Shown here piece after piece: positions 10,373 through 20,590 of a stretch of DNA of 64,000 nucleotides. The DNA lies in contig NC_080164.1 in the NCBI RefSeq assembly GCF_950295315.1, forward strand, positions 57,241,296-57,305,295, given 5' to 3'. A program made the position numbers and the translations under genes. The stretch is from Erinaceus europaeus (Eukaryota; Chordata; Mammalia; Eulipotyphla; Erinaceidae). Every line of letters begins with the position of its first letter. Positions within the stretch are counted from its first letter, which is position 1. Below the pieces are notes generated by a model that had not been told where the DNA came from, did no database searches, and saw only the letters and a program-made list of their open reading frames with translations.

Positions 10373-12071
10373 TTCCTGGTCTTCCACTTCTTCTATGGCT
10401 TTCATATTTCTGCTTATGAATGATAACTACATTTTAATTACATGGATGGAACTACATTTTAATTACATGGATGGCATACCTAAACAAATCAGGTTAAAAT
10501 ATATTCATCTTTTTCTTTTTACATTACTTTTGTATTATACTAAAATTTCAGTAGGCATTGATTGGGTGAAATTAAAAAACAATTTCCTTGATTCCTATGC
10601 CCTTAAGAATTCAAGAGCCTGAGTCTAAAAAATAGAATCTGATGTGAATTTTGCAAATCTGAGCTACCAGGAAGTACTATTCAAAAGAATTTCTGGATGA
10701 TTGTAAAACAAATATTGTCAACTCTTTTATTGCTAATCTGAAGATAAATATATATAATATGATCTATTCATAGCTGTGAGTAGTATAGAATCAAGAAGGT
10801 TTGAAAAATTGAAAACTGACCATACAGAAGAATTATTTTTAGGAGATCGGATCATGAGCATGAATGGTAGAGTGAAACTGAGTGAGGGGCAAAATCTGAG
10901 CTGAACATAAAAGAAAATTCTATCAATAAGGGTTACCTTTGTGGTGAAAGAGCAAACCTTGGCCTCTCTCCAAACAGGTTTAGTCATCACACTCTCTCTA
11001 CAAAGCAGCCAAATCCTGACCTGGCCGGTCCCAGGACTTGCCCTTTCAGGGACAAGGCTCTTACCTTTCAAGGCTGTCTTTGTTCGGTGGCAATGATTAG
11101 ATGGGAATGAATTTCAGAAGAGATTTAGAGGATTTCACAGACTACCCAGAAATGTCAAGGTTCCTTTCATACTTCCACTGCTGCTTGACAGCAGAGGTGA
11201 AACAGAAGGTGGACAGTAAAAACCTATTGGAAACAAGCCTTTTATCAAGACAACAACCTGTTTTGAAGGAAATTATTGCCTTTATAATCATAATTTGTTG
11301 ATATGAAATATAACAACTGTTTTCTAAACAGTGGCTGGCTGACTGGTGGAATGTCTTAATTAACTGTGAAATGGGTGTTCCTGATGATATATAGGAAGCA
11401 CCTGAAATGCTTGTAATGTGCCATCCAAAAAATTAATATTCTATGGTAAGGTATGAAGACTACCTTCTAAATAATATGTTTATATTCATGTCTTGATGCT
11501 TCATATATAATGCTAAATGGATTATAGTTCTCTTCTATTAGAGCTATTGTAGTTAGATTTGAAGGAAAAACTAGAACTTGACAGGCAAATTCTGTTTTCT
11601 CTTTATTCAAATTTTTTTCAGAGAGAGACATGTAGGATCATAGGTCTGGAGAAATCTGAAGTTTTTACTGGAATCTAAAAGAGTGAGAAAAACATCTGTA
11701 TTTCTGCCAACAATCACTTTTGCACTGAAAGGTGAAGGAAAGAGCAGATACCTTTTGAGGAGAATGATACACTGTGTGTATGGGTCATAGTCATTGAAAA
11801 GTTCTCATCAGATTGACCATAGAATCAATTCAGCCACAGTTAAAAATCACAGTGAGTTATTTCTTTCATATATTAAAATATATATTTTAACTTTGATATG
11901 GAACTTCAGAAGTTTTATAAAAGCCAAAGCAACTCTGGACAAATTATAGAATTAGTTTTGTGATTTCAAAAATGTATTACATTGCTACTATAATTAAAAC
12001 AATAATACTAGTGTAAAACAGAAATCGCAAAAAGTGTTATATGATATGTAAATAGTCCCTAAGATTTAATT
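10373..12071. other. Unique AT-rich DNA, no gene seen
   Basis: About 1.7 kb without a recognisable repeat or exon. A local duplication of ACTACATTTTAATTACATGG lies at about 10428-10470. The 112-codon minus-strand frame (11071-10733) shows no recognisable domain and lacks a convincing start context. Confidence 0.5.
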
Positions 12072-12190
12072 TAATTTATTTTATTTTTGGCCAGAATAAT
12101 GTTCAGTTCTGGCTATTGGTGGTGTTGAAACCTGAGACCGCTTATAATCAGTGACTAAGTGCCACTGCTACTTATCTCCCAAGCCAATAG
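12072..12190 (-). mobile_element. Old tRNA-type SINE fragment
   Basis: Minus-strand SINE remnant: 'ttcagttctggctattggtggt', 'gaaacctgagacc' and 'tatctcccaagcc' follow the complement of the 'agccagagctgagcagtgctctgg' SINE type seen elsewhere here. Strongly diverged. Confidence 0.55.
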
Positions 12191-12397
12191 AAAACACTTT
12201 CATATAAAAGGTCAAATAGTAAATATTCAACTTTTGGGGTAGTACTGTCTTTCCCATATTATTCAGCTTTGCTACAGTAGCATGAAAACAAGTATACAGA
12301 ACCACTAATGAATATGGTTGTGATTGAGAAAACTCATTTAAAGACACGGAAAATAAAACTTATGTATTCCTTGCATGCCGTAAAAAACTGTTATTGT

Positions 12398-12680
12398 GGG
12401 AGTCAGGCAGTAGTGTGAAGGGTTAAGCACACGTGGCATGAAGCACAAGGACCACCATGAGGATACTAGTTTGAGCCTCAAGCTCTCCACCTGCAGGGGA
12501 GTCGCTTCACATGCAGTGAAGCAGGTTTGCAGGTGTCTATCTTTCTCTCCCCCTTTCTGTCTTACCCTCCTCTCTCCATTTCTCTCTGTTCTATATAACA
12601 ATGAGGACTTCAATAACAACAGCAATAATAACTACAACAACAATAAAAAGCAACAAGAACAACAAAAGAAAAAATAAATA
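12398..12680 (+). mobile_element. tRNA-derived SINE, hedgehog type (long form)
   Basis: Plus-strand SINE beginning GGGAGTCAGGCAGTAG, with CCACCTGCAGGGGAGTCGC, 'gaagcaggtttgcaggtgtctatc', a CT-rich part, TCCATTTCTCTCTGTTCTAT and a tail of CAA/AAT units. This is the most abundant young SINE form in the window; other copies lie at 17412, 19480 and 36938. Confidence 0.9.
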
Positions 12681-12689
12681 TAAAAAAAT

Positions 12690-13873
12690 TAAAAAGCTTC
12701 CAAGCAGTGAAGCAGTGCTGCAGGTGTCCCTCTCTCTTCCTTTTTTTTTTTTTTTTTAATAAAAAAGAAACATCGACAAGATCATAGGATAAGAGGGAGA
12801 CAACACCACACAATTCCCACCACCAGACCTCCATATCCCATCCCCTCCCCTGATAGCTTTCCTATTCTTTAACCCTCTGGGAGTATGGACCCAAGATCAT
12901 TGTGGGATGCAGAAGGTTGAAGGTCTGGCTTCTGTAATTGCTTCCCTGCTGAACACGAACATTGACAGGTCGATCCATACTCCCAGCCTGTCTCTCTCTT
13001 TCCCTAGTGGGGAAGGGCTCTGGGGAAGCAGAGCTCCAAGGCACATTGGTGGGGTTATCTATCCAGGGAAGTCTGGTCAGATCCTGCTAGCACTTGAAAC
13101 CTGGTGGCTGAAAAGAGAGTTAACACACAAAGCCAAATAAATTGTTGAACAATCATGGACCTAAAGCCTGGAATAGTGCATATGAAGTGTTGGAGGGTCC
13201 TCCATTTTGTAGATAGCTAGTAGGCATATTTTAGCTATATTTCAAAGGGTCTGTAGCTATACTAGTGTTTTTTTGTTTGTTTTTTCCTGAGCCTGAAATC
13301 TGATATGCAGGTGGATCCAAGTTATTGTCTGGGGAGATGATGTCATGGCTGGAAAAAGGACCAGAAAGCTGGATCAGGGAAGAGAGTAGCTCCCTAATAT
13401 GGGAAAGGGGTATAAATATTGTTGGCTGTAAACCCCATCAATTTGATGTGATCTGGGGCCCATAATTAGCTTAGGAGCCTGTGTGACCTCTGCATCCCTC
13501 TAGATCTGAGCACATATTCTGTGGTCATGAGTGGGAACATTCCATGCTGCCCCAGTATTGACCCATCTTCCTCAGGTGTAGCATAGAGTATGTTGTCCAT
13601 CCTCTGAAAGGAGGATGGAACATTCTTTACCATTGTTGACCCAAGTTGAGGGCAAGGTCCTATGGGGGCCCACAAATCGGTCTATTTTGTTATTCCTGAT
13701 AGAAATGACTGTTAGCAATGGAGAGAGGGATTTATTCGAGTTCTATGCCCATCAAGTCTGCTTGGGATCTCAGGATTCCCCAATTAGGGCCCCAGCTAGT
13801 TCTTTCTTCCTTTCTATCTCTCCTCTCTCAACTTCTTTGTCTCTATGCAAAATAAATAAATAAATGTTCTTCA
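12690..13873 (+). mobile_element. SINE fragment split by an L1 insertion
   Basis: The middle of a short-form SINE ('agcagtgaagcagtgctgcaggtgtc') stops at 12743. Its CT-rich and A-rich end ('ctatctctcctctctcaact', then AAAATAAATAAATAAAT) resumes at 13801. The 1.06-kb L1 between them is flanked by TCTCTCTTCCTTT (12731-12743) and TCTTTCTTCCTTT (13801-13813), 12 of 13 matching. The SINE is therefore older than that L1. Confidence 0.8.
12744..13800 (-). mobile_element. L1 3' UTR insertion into a SINE
   Basis: Minus-strand L1, 3' UTR only, preceded by a run of T (complement of the A tail, 12741-12758). It has the TCCATTTTGTAGATAGC subtype blocks and extends to CCAATTAGGGCCCCAGCTAG. Direct repeats of 13 bp flank it (see the split SINE). 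Confidence 0.88.
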
Positions 13874-13987
13874 GAGAGAGAGAGACAGAGTCAGAGACCA
13901 CAGCACCAAAGTTTCCCCTGGTCTGACAGCACTCCCATGTGGTGTACTAGGGGCTTGAACCAGGGTCATAGCCCTCCCAGGTGAGCT
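13874..13987 (-). mobile_element. SINE fragment
   Basis: Minus-strand, diverged SINE piece: GAGAGAGAGAGACAGAG, then 'gtactaggggcttgaacca' and 'cccaggtgagctat', resembling the complement of a tRNA-type head with its B box. Low certainty on family. Confidence 0.5.
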
Positions 13988-14503
13988 ATCTTGCATCTGT
14001 TGTTGGACAACTGGGTTGTTTCTAGGTTTTGGTTATTATGAATTGTGCTGCTATGAACATAGGTGTACACAAATTTTTCTGGGTGAATGTGTTTGACTCC
14101 TTAGGAGAGGAATTACTGAGTCATAAGGAAGGTCCATGTCTAGCTTTGTGAGGGTTCTCAAGACTGCTCTTTACAAGAGTTGGATCAATTTACATTCCCA
14201 CCAGCAATGTAGGAGGGATACTTTGACCCCACAACCTCTCCAATATTTGTTGTTGCTGTCCTTTCTGATGGATGACATTTTCATGGGGGTCAGGTGGTAT
14301 CTCATTGTTGACTTTATTTGCATTTCAGTGACAAAGACTTGGAGCAATTCTTCATATGTTGGCCTTTTGTATCTCTTCTGTAGTGAGTATTATGTTTATA
14401 TCCTCTGCCCACTTTTGAATTGAGCCATTTTTTTTCTTTTTGGTATTAATTTTGGTGAGATCTTTATATATTTTATTATCTTCTTGTCTTCTGTATGGCA
14501 TAT
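13988..14503 (-). pseudogene. L1 ORF2 C-terminal fragment, decayed
   Basis: Minus-strand L1 piece matching the end of ORF2 at 7400-7900 and 47700-48220 ('ctgttgttggacaactgggttg', 'attcccaccagcaatgta', 'cctctgcccacttttgaa'). Many substitutions and frame breaks; no long frame survives. It is a remnant without its own 3' UTR here. Confidence 0.85.
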
Positions 14504-15023
14504 TAAGATCTCCCACCCCCAGGACATGTGGCTTACAAAGTGGCTGCAATCAGACCTTCACTCTCCCTGATACATCTATTAAACACAAGAGACCAAATTG
14601 GACACATAATCTAAAACTAAAAAAAATTCACAGCCTCAGGTGTGTGCTGGTGTGTGCAGCTGGGGAAATGGGAGTGGATTGGAGGACAAGGTTGCTCCAA
14701 AGGAGAGCTCTGGGTTGACAGCACTCAGCAATGACCTGCACCGTCTTGGACACTAACACAGTTAGCAGACTCCTTGGAAGAAAAGAAATTGGAGCTTAAA
14801 CCCTCTTAATCTTTGACTCAGGGTTCTATTTGCTTTTATTTTTCTCAGTCTGAGTTTAAGACAAAGACAAAACTCAGCCCACAAGGTAGCCCCAAACACC
14901 CCTCTCCCCACCCCCCACCACAGATTTAAATAAGTGGAAAGCAAAGACCACAATACCACCACCTGCTGGCTAACATAACCAACACCATACATGCAAAAGC
15001 AAAGAGGCAGGAAGTTAAATAGC

Positions 15024-15925
15024 ATGTCATATCAAACAGAGAAAAGAAAATTAGACGAAATCCAAGAAATTCTAGATACAGAGAGTCTATCAGAGACAGA
15101 CTATAGAAATCTTATGAGAGCTTTGCAATAATATCAGCAAGAGCAGTTTTCTTTGGAATTTGATAAAAAGCTACAAAGTGTGAAAGAAGAACTCAAAGCA
15201 GACTTCACTAAGCAGTTAAACAATATGGAGGAAAAACTTCAAACAGAACTACAAGAACTGAAAGACATCTTCAGTGCAGTTCAATCTCAGGTAGAAAGCT
15301 TAGGTAATAGACTCACACATGCAAAAGAAAGAATTTGCAATTTAGAAGACACAATTAGCCCACTCTTTCAAACCAAAGATGAGGGAGAGGAAAGGCTTAG
15401 AAAGAATGAAGCTGCTCTCTGTCAAATTGCAGACTCCATAAAAAGGTTGAACATATGCGCTATAAGGGTACCTGAGGAAGTAGACTGGGTCAAATGTCCA
15501 GAGGTAATTTTCAGAGAAATTTTAGATGGAAATTTTCCTCACCTAGGCAATCCTCAGAATATACCTATTTTGGAGGCAGATTGATCACCCAGGTTCACAA
15601 ATTCAAAATGACCAACACCAACGCACATTATTGTAAAATTATTAGAACTCAATGACAAGGAGAAAATGTTGCAGGCTGCTAGAGAAAGGAAAAAATAGTT
15701 ACATATAAAGGGAGAAATATCAGACATTCCACACCCTAGAGGCAAGGAGAGAGTGGAATGGCATATTCAAGGTACTAAATGGAGAAAATTTCAGCCATGA
15801 ATTTTGTATCCTGCAAAATTATCCTTCAAGTATGAGGGAGAAATAAAGGTATTCCCAAATACTCAAAAATTAAAGGAATTTGCCACAATCAACCCCAACT
15901 GAAAAGAAATACTAACTGGAGTCTT
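15024..15925 (+). pseudogene. ORF1 of the plus-strand L1 derivative
   Basis: ORF1-type protein, probably an RNA-binding trimeric chaperone. The ATG at 15024 starts MSYQTEKRKLDEIQEIL; a TAA interrupts after about 35 codons, and the same frame is open again from 15153 to 15584. This stretch is a strong coiled coil (E/K/L/Q-rich, about codons 45-115), followed by RLNICAIRVPEE, the counterpart of RIIGLPEEE in the minus-strand L1 ORF1 at 594-1508. After a stop at 15582-15584, homology continues in broken frames (IVKLLELNDKEKML, then 'ILQNYPSS' in place of 'IYPARLSF') to about 15925. It is clearly diverged from the 594-1508 copy, so it belongs to a different or older L1 lineage. Confidence 0.8.
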
Positions 15926-16189
15926 ATAGGAAATGAGAAAACAAACAAAGGAACACAGGTTCTTAGTGAGGTGAAGAGCAGTAGACTAGAAACAAAAACA
16001 CAACAAAACAGGAAAGAACAACAAGCAAATAGGGGAGGGAATTAAAAGACAAAGAAGCCATATCAAATATTTGTTAACCAAGATCAACTTAAAAAAGACT
16101 TTTCTAGATACACAGTGCTAGTTATTACACACAGGGTAACAACAACAACAAAACAGGGAACAGAGATTTGCAGAGAACGCAAGAAAAAT

Positions 16190-16700
16190 TAGTGTCAAAT
16201 TCACTATTGATTCAATGCAATCCCTATTAAAATCCCAATGATGTTTTTCAAGGAAATTGAACAGACTATTCAAAAATTTGTGTGGAACTCTAAAAAAACA
16301 CAAATAGCAAAAACACTCCTAAGGAAAAAGAAGAAAAATGGAGGCATCACAATACCTAACTTTAGGTTATACTACAAAGTAGTAGTAATCAAAACAGTGT
16401 GGTATTGAAACAAAAATGGTCATAGGGACCAATGGAATAGGATAGAGAGCCCAGAACTCAATCCATACATATATAGATACCTTACATATGACAAAGGGGA
16501 CAAATCTGTTCATTGGGGAAAAGAAAGTCTCTTTAACAAATGGTGTTGGCAGAACTGGACAGCCACATGTAGAAAAATGAAACTAGACCACCAATTAACA
16601 CCATACACTAAAATTTGCTCAAAATGGATCAAAGATCTGGATATCAGACCTGAAACTATAGGATGGTCTCACTCATATGTGGAATTTAGAGAACTGAACA
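16190..16700 (+). pseudogene. Remnant of L1 ORF2 C-terminal region
   Basis: Plus-strand homology to the late part of ORF2: 'atgcaatccctattaaaat', AAATGGAGGCATCACAATAC (equivalent to the NGGITLPDL region of the 46-51 kb copy), 'ggacaaatctgttcattgggg' and GGATCAAAGATCTGGATATC (the [12 protein letters not shown] region). The endonuclease, the YxDD-type polymerase core and the cysteine-rich end are absent. The frame is broken repeatedly. Confidence 0.8.
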
Positions 16701-17146
16701 CACATACACAAAATAAAGAATCAGACACAACACAACCCGCATTTAAAATGGGAAAAATATTGTGGATACCCAGGGGGTGGGGGAGGGCACAGAGTTTCGG
16801 TGGCAGGGAAGATGTGAAGCTCTAGTCTTATCACTTTTAGTCCTATCAATAGCAATACGATATGTGGGAGAGGAGGATAGATTTAATATTTCAAGTTAAC
16901 CCAACTGCACAGACTATAGCCCTAAGCACAAATACTACCTCTTGCCAATATTTATCTTAGATTTGCAAAATGGTCATACTCTGATAAGGGTATTAATAGT
17001 TTATGGATCTCTAAATATGTATCAGAAAATAAAGTTCTGCAAACATTTAAATCAATTACAGCTTTAGGCCAGATAGGTCAAGACCTTTTGACCTTGTAAG
17101 CATTTAAAATACAAGGAGGTTCGAATACCACTAGAAGCATTCAGAT

Positions 17147-17247
17147 CATAGTGAAGTTAACTGTAATAACACAGTAACACATAGTGAAGTTAACTGTAAT
17201 AACACAATAATAACATAGTGAAGTTAACTGTAATAACACAATAATAA
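17147..17247 (+). repeat. Three-copy 33/34-bp tandem repeat
   Basis: CATAGTGAAGTTAACTGTAA plus AACACA-type tail is repeated from 17147, 17180 and 17214, nearly identical between copies. It lies within the L1 3' UTR region. Confidence 0.92.
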
Positions 17248-17411
17248 CTCCAACTAACCTGGCTATAATAATTAATTATTGATATTTTAACTTTCCCTAA
17301 GACTATAATAAACCCCTTGTATCCTCTTTAAGACCTGCATTTCTCCTTGTCCTGGTACCTCTAGGATTTGCCCATACTTCTTGATATTTATTTTCCTTTT
17401 TTAAAAAAAAA

Positions 17412-17680
17412 TTAAATTTTATTTTATTCCCTTTTGTGGCCCTTGTTGTTTTATTGTTGTAGTTATTATTGATGTTGTCATTGTTGGATAGGAGAGAGAG
17501 AAATGGAGAGAGGAGGGGAAGATAGAGGGAAGAGAGAAAAACACCTGCAGACCTGCTTTACCGCTTGTGAAGCTACTCTCCTGCAAGTGGGGAGCTGGAG
17601 ACTCTAACCAGCATCCTTATGCCAGTCCTTGCACTTTGTGTCATGGGCACTTAACCCACTGTGCTGCCTCCTGACTCCCC
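17412..17680 (-). mobile_element. tRNA-derived SINE, hedgehog type (long form)
   Basis: Minus-strand SINE: T-rich tail complement, CCTTGTTGTTTTATTGTTG, TTGGATAGGAGAGAGAGAAA, 'acacctgcagacctgcttta', then head sequence ending 'cactgtgctgcctcctgact'. It interrupts the 3' UTR of the plus-strand L1. Confidence 0.9.
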
Positions 17681-18020
17681 TTGAAATTCCTTTTCTATGA
17701 TTCCTTACCACCATACCAACCTTGTCAACTTTAACCAAATCACTACTGGTGCTGCCACCCTGCATTATGCTGCTATTAAAATCCTACTGTGGATTTTAAT
17801 AACCTGAGATACCTGAGAAGTCAAACTCGCGGCTCTTCAAATCTGGTACTCCACTCTGACACCATTCTTTCAGACAACATTCTCATCCAACCTCAGGTTA
17901 TGCCACTTTCCAGATACCAGGCTTCAGATGCTACAGTGACACCATTCTATCTTTTCTGGGAAGATGATCTCCTCAGTGTATCCTGGACCCTTGCATCTCC
18001 AGTGCTCTGGTCTACTAGGG

Positions 18021-18213
18021 TGTTGGTCTGCTTCTAATTCTGCTTCTAAGATATAAAGGACAGGATTTTCTAATGAAGGGAGATTAGATTGATTGCACTG
18101 CATCATGTCATCAATAAAGATTGAACTGCGTCCCAGCTCAGCCATGAGTTCCTGGTCGTCTGTCTCCCACCTGCAAAGCTACCTGGCCTCTGGCACCTGA
18201 ACAGGGACTGGCA
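18021..18213 (+). mobile_element. Short solo LTR with Lys3-PBS-like end
   Basis: LTR of 193 bp inserted into L1 3' UTR sequence that continues on both sides (CTACTAGGG before; AAAAATAGAAACAGG and GGATTGATCTGTCAAC after). It starts TGTTGGTCTGCTTCTAATTC, has a TATA-like ATATAAAGG (about 18051) and AATAAA (18113-18118), and ends TGGCA. The likely target duplication is CTAGGG (18015-18020) / CTAGGA (18214-18219). Compared with the related LTR at 36284-36737 it lacks about 254 bp of U3. At 18191-18208 it carries TGGCACCTGAACAGGGAC, which equals a tRNA-Lys3 primer site with two CpG-type transitions. Confidence 0.7.
18191..18208 (+). promoter_or_regulatory. tRNA-Lys3-like primer binding sequence
   Basis: Eighteen bases matching the canonical Lys3 primer site at 16 positions; the two differences are G to A and C to T at CpG positions. 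It lies five bases before the apparent end of the insertion, where no retroviral body follows. Confidence 0.6.
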
Positions 18214-18654
18214 CTAGGAAAAAATAGAAACAGGCTTGAGGTATGGATTGATCTGTCAACTCCCATGTTCAGCGGAGAAGTAGCTACAGAAGGCAAAACT
18301 CCTACCTTCTGCTCCCCGTAAACAACCTTGAACTATATTCCCAGCACAGGAGAAGTGACAGGATGAGGATAAGGGGCCTCTGCACTCCAGCTCCAACAGC
18401 ACCCAGAGAGATAGAAGGAAAGGGAGAGGGACATATGGAGGTGGCTTTGATATCATGAGTGGTTTAGAGGGAAAGAGAGGATTGAATCAGGAAAAGAAGG
18501 TGTAACTTTGTATAAATATGGACAGATAGTTGTAGAGAAGATGGTTGGCCCATGTCTACAACTTTAGGGGAACTGTGGTGAATTGCAGTGGGTAGAGTGA
18601 AGATTCAGAACTCTGGTGGTTGGAATGGTATGGATTCAAACCCCTGTCAATATA

Positions 18655-18705
18655 TAATTCTCTCTCTCTTTCTCTCTCTCTCTCTCTACATATATATATA
18701 GTCTT
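18655..18705. repeat. CT/TA simple repeat
   Basis: TTCTCTCTCTCTTTCTCTCT followed by an (AT)n run, at the edge of an L1 fragment. Confidence 0.9.
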
Positions 18706-20222
18706 CTCCCATTCTATGTGGAATCTCTGTGTTTGGGTGATGGCTTCTTTTGCTGTGCAGAAGCTTTTTGATTTGATGTAGTTCCATTGGTTTATTTTTG
18801 TTTTACTCTTCTTTGCAATTGGATATGTATCATCAAAGATGTCCTTGACGTTAAGGTGGGAAAGTTTTTCACTAATGCTTTCCTCTAAGTATTTGATAGT
18901 TTCTGTTCTGACATCCAGGTCCTTGATACATTTGTGATTTATTTTTGTTTCTGGTGAGAGATAATGATTCAGTTTCATTATTCTGCATGTTTCAACCCAG
19001 TTTTCCCAGCACTGTTTATTGAAGAGACCCTCCTTTCTCCATTTAGTACTTTGGGCCCCTGTATCTAAAATTAGATGTCCATAGGTTTGGGGGGTTATTT
19101 TTGGGATTTCATTTCTTTTCCACTGATCTATGTATCTATTTTTGTTCCAGTACCAGCAGTTTTGACTACGATAGCCTTATAATATAGTTTGATATCTGAG
19201 AGTGTGATGGCTCCATTTCTGTTTCTTTTTCTTAAGATTGTTTTGATGATTCTAGGAGTTTTCTGGTTTTAGATAAGTGTTTGTAATTTTTATTCTGTTC
19301 TGTTAAAGAAAGTTGGTGTGATCTGGGTGGGTATTGCATTGAATTTGTATAGTATATTCATTTTGATGATGTTAATTATTCCAATTCATGAACTTGGGAT
19401 ATCTTTCCATTTCTTTGTATCATTTTCTATTTCCTTGAATAGAGACTCATAGTATTCAATAAATAGGTCCTTCACTTCTCCTGGAGGCCATTTTTTCCCC
19501 TTTTGTTGCCCTTGTTGTAGCTTCGTTGTGGTTATTATTATTGCCCTTGTTGATGCAATTCGTTGTTGGATAGGACAGAGAGAAATGGAGAGAGGAAGGG
19601 AAGACAGAGAAGGGGAGAGAAAGATAGACACCTGCAGACCTGCTTCACCACCTGTGAAGCGAGTCCCCTGCAGGTGGGGAGCCGGGGGCTCGAACCAGGA
19701 TCCTTACGCTGGTTCCTGCGCTTTGTGCCACATGCGCTTAATCCACTGCACCACCGCCCGACCCCCATGACTGATTTTTACACATAAATTTTATAGTCTG
19801 ACACCTTGTTTCATTGCCTGATAATTTCTAGGAGCTTCCTACTGGATTATTTAGGTTTTTCTATGTATACTATCACATCAACTACAAAGAGTGAGAGTTT
19901 GACTCCTTCCCTTCCAACCTTTGATTCTTCTCTCTTGTCCAATATCTATGGCAAAAACTTTCAGTACTAAGTTTAAGAGTAATGGTGATAGTGGGCAGCC
20001 CTGTCTCAATGGGAATGCTTTCAGCTTCTCCCCATTGAGGATGGTGTTGATTGTGTTTTTGCTGTATATGAACTCCACTATCTTGAGGAATTTTCCATCT
20101 ATTCCCATTTTTTAGTAATGTTTTGATCATGAAGGGATGTTGGAATTTATTAAAGGCTTTCTCTGCATCTATTGAGATAATTATGCAGTTTTTTTGGCTT
20201 TTCTTTTATTGATAGTAGATAT
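18700..20222 (-). mobile_element. L1 ORF2 fragment interrupted by a SINE
   Basis: Minus-strand L1 internal piece matching about 48233-49600 of the 46-51 kb copy. It lacks a 3' UTR on its left and is truncated on its right near 20222. It covers the region from the reverse transcriptase core toward the ORF2 C-terminal third. A SINE at 19480-19766 sits inside it, and about 105 bp of L1 sequence is missing at that point. The frame is broken in many places. Confidence 0.88.
18700..20222 (-). pseudogene. L1 ORF2 remnant (RT to linker region)
   Basis: Readable pieces on the minus strand are the stretch 18978-18700 with [22 protein letters not shown] (the linker before the C-terminal region) and 20130-19880 with a polymerase-palm part ([20 protein letters not shown]). 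The catalytic FADD motif should fall near 19880, but the frame is lost there. Internal stops, frameshifts and the SINE make this non-functional. Confidence 0.82.
19480..19766 (-). mobile_element. SINE (long form) inside L1 with target deletion
   Basis: Minus-strand hedgehog-type SINE: CCTGGAGGCCATTTTTTCCC, GTTGTTGGATAGGACAGAGA, CACCTGCAGACCTGCTTCAC, GAGTCCCCTGCAGGTGGGGA, ending 'caccgcccgaccccc'. It is well preserved and probably young. L1 sequence stops at 'ttcacttct' on its left and resumes at 'actgattttt' on its right; no target duplication is visible. Confidence 0.92.
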
Positions 20223-20254
20223 GCAGATAGTATTAGAAAAGATCTAGTAGTGAT

Positions 20255-20590
20255 TCCCAATAATAGTAGAATATTTTCTTAATTTGGTTAAGTGGCTTCA
20301 AAACAACTCCAATAATATTCATACCCTATAGCAAAATGTTACAACATCTTCCCCAATATTGGAAAAAAGAAGCAAAAATATCTGCTCTCACCAATTCTAC
20401 TATACTTTGTACAAGAGAATCTAGCCAATGCACAAAAGACATAATAATTAAGAAATAAGAAGTAAATTACCCATTACTCACTGGTAAGATAATATTATGT
20501 GTAGAAAATCTGTAAGAACACAAAAAACTTATTAGAATTAATAAGTGAATGTAGCAAAAGTCAATTGAGTTTTACATGCACGTGATAAGC
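20255..20590 (+). pseudogene. Old L1 ORF2 reverse transcriptase fragment
   Basis: Plus-strand piece whose translation in broken frames resembles the palm-to-thumb part of L1 ORF2 ('ctctcaccaattctactata', 'gaaaatctgtaagaacacaaa', LLELINECSKS). It is much more diverged than the minus-strand L1s and probably belongs to an older subfamily. Confidence 0.6.

Larger units (their letters stand above)
14504..18480 (+). mobile_element. Internally deleted (HAL1-like) L1, plus strand
   Basis: Plus-strand L1 relative with a likely 5' UTR (about 14504-15023), an ORF1 (15024-15925), only about 0.5 kb of ORF2-end homology (16190-16700), and a long 3' UTR that is still recognisable at 17300-17400, 17915-18020 and 18214-18330. 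A SINE (17412-17680) and a short LTR (18021-18213) interrupt the 3' UTR. ORF1 without the ORF2 endonuclease and most of the polymerase is the layout of HAL1-type non-autonomous L1s. Deletion after insertion cannot be excluded from one copy. Confidence 0.72.

Noticed and set aside
15153..15584. Host coiled-coil gene
   Set aside because: Its coiled coil plus RLNICAIRVPEE-type motif is L1 ORF1, and it lies in a plus-strand L1 with a recognisable 3' UTR.
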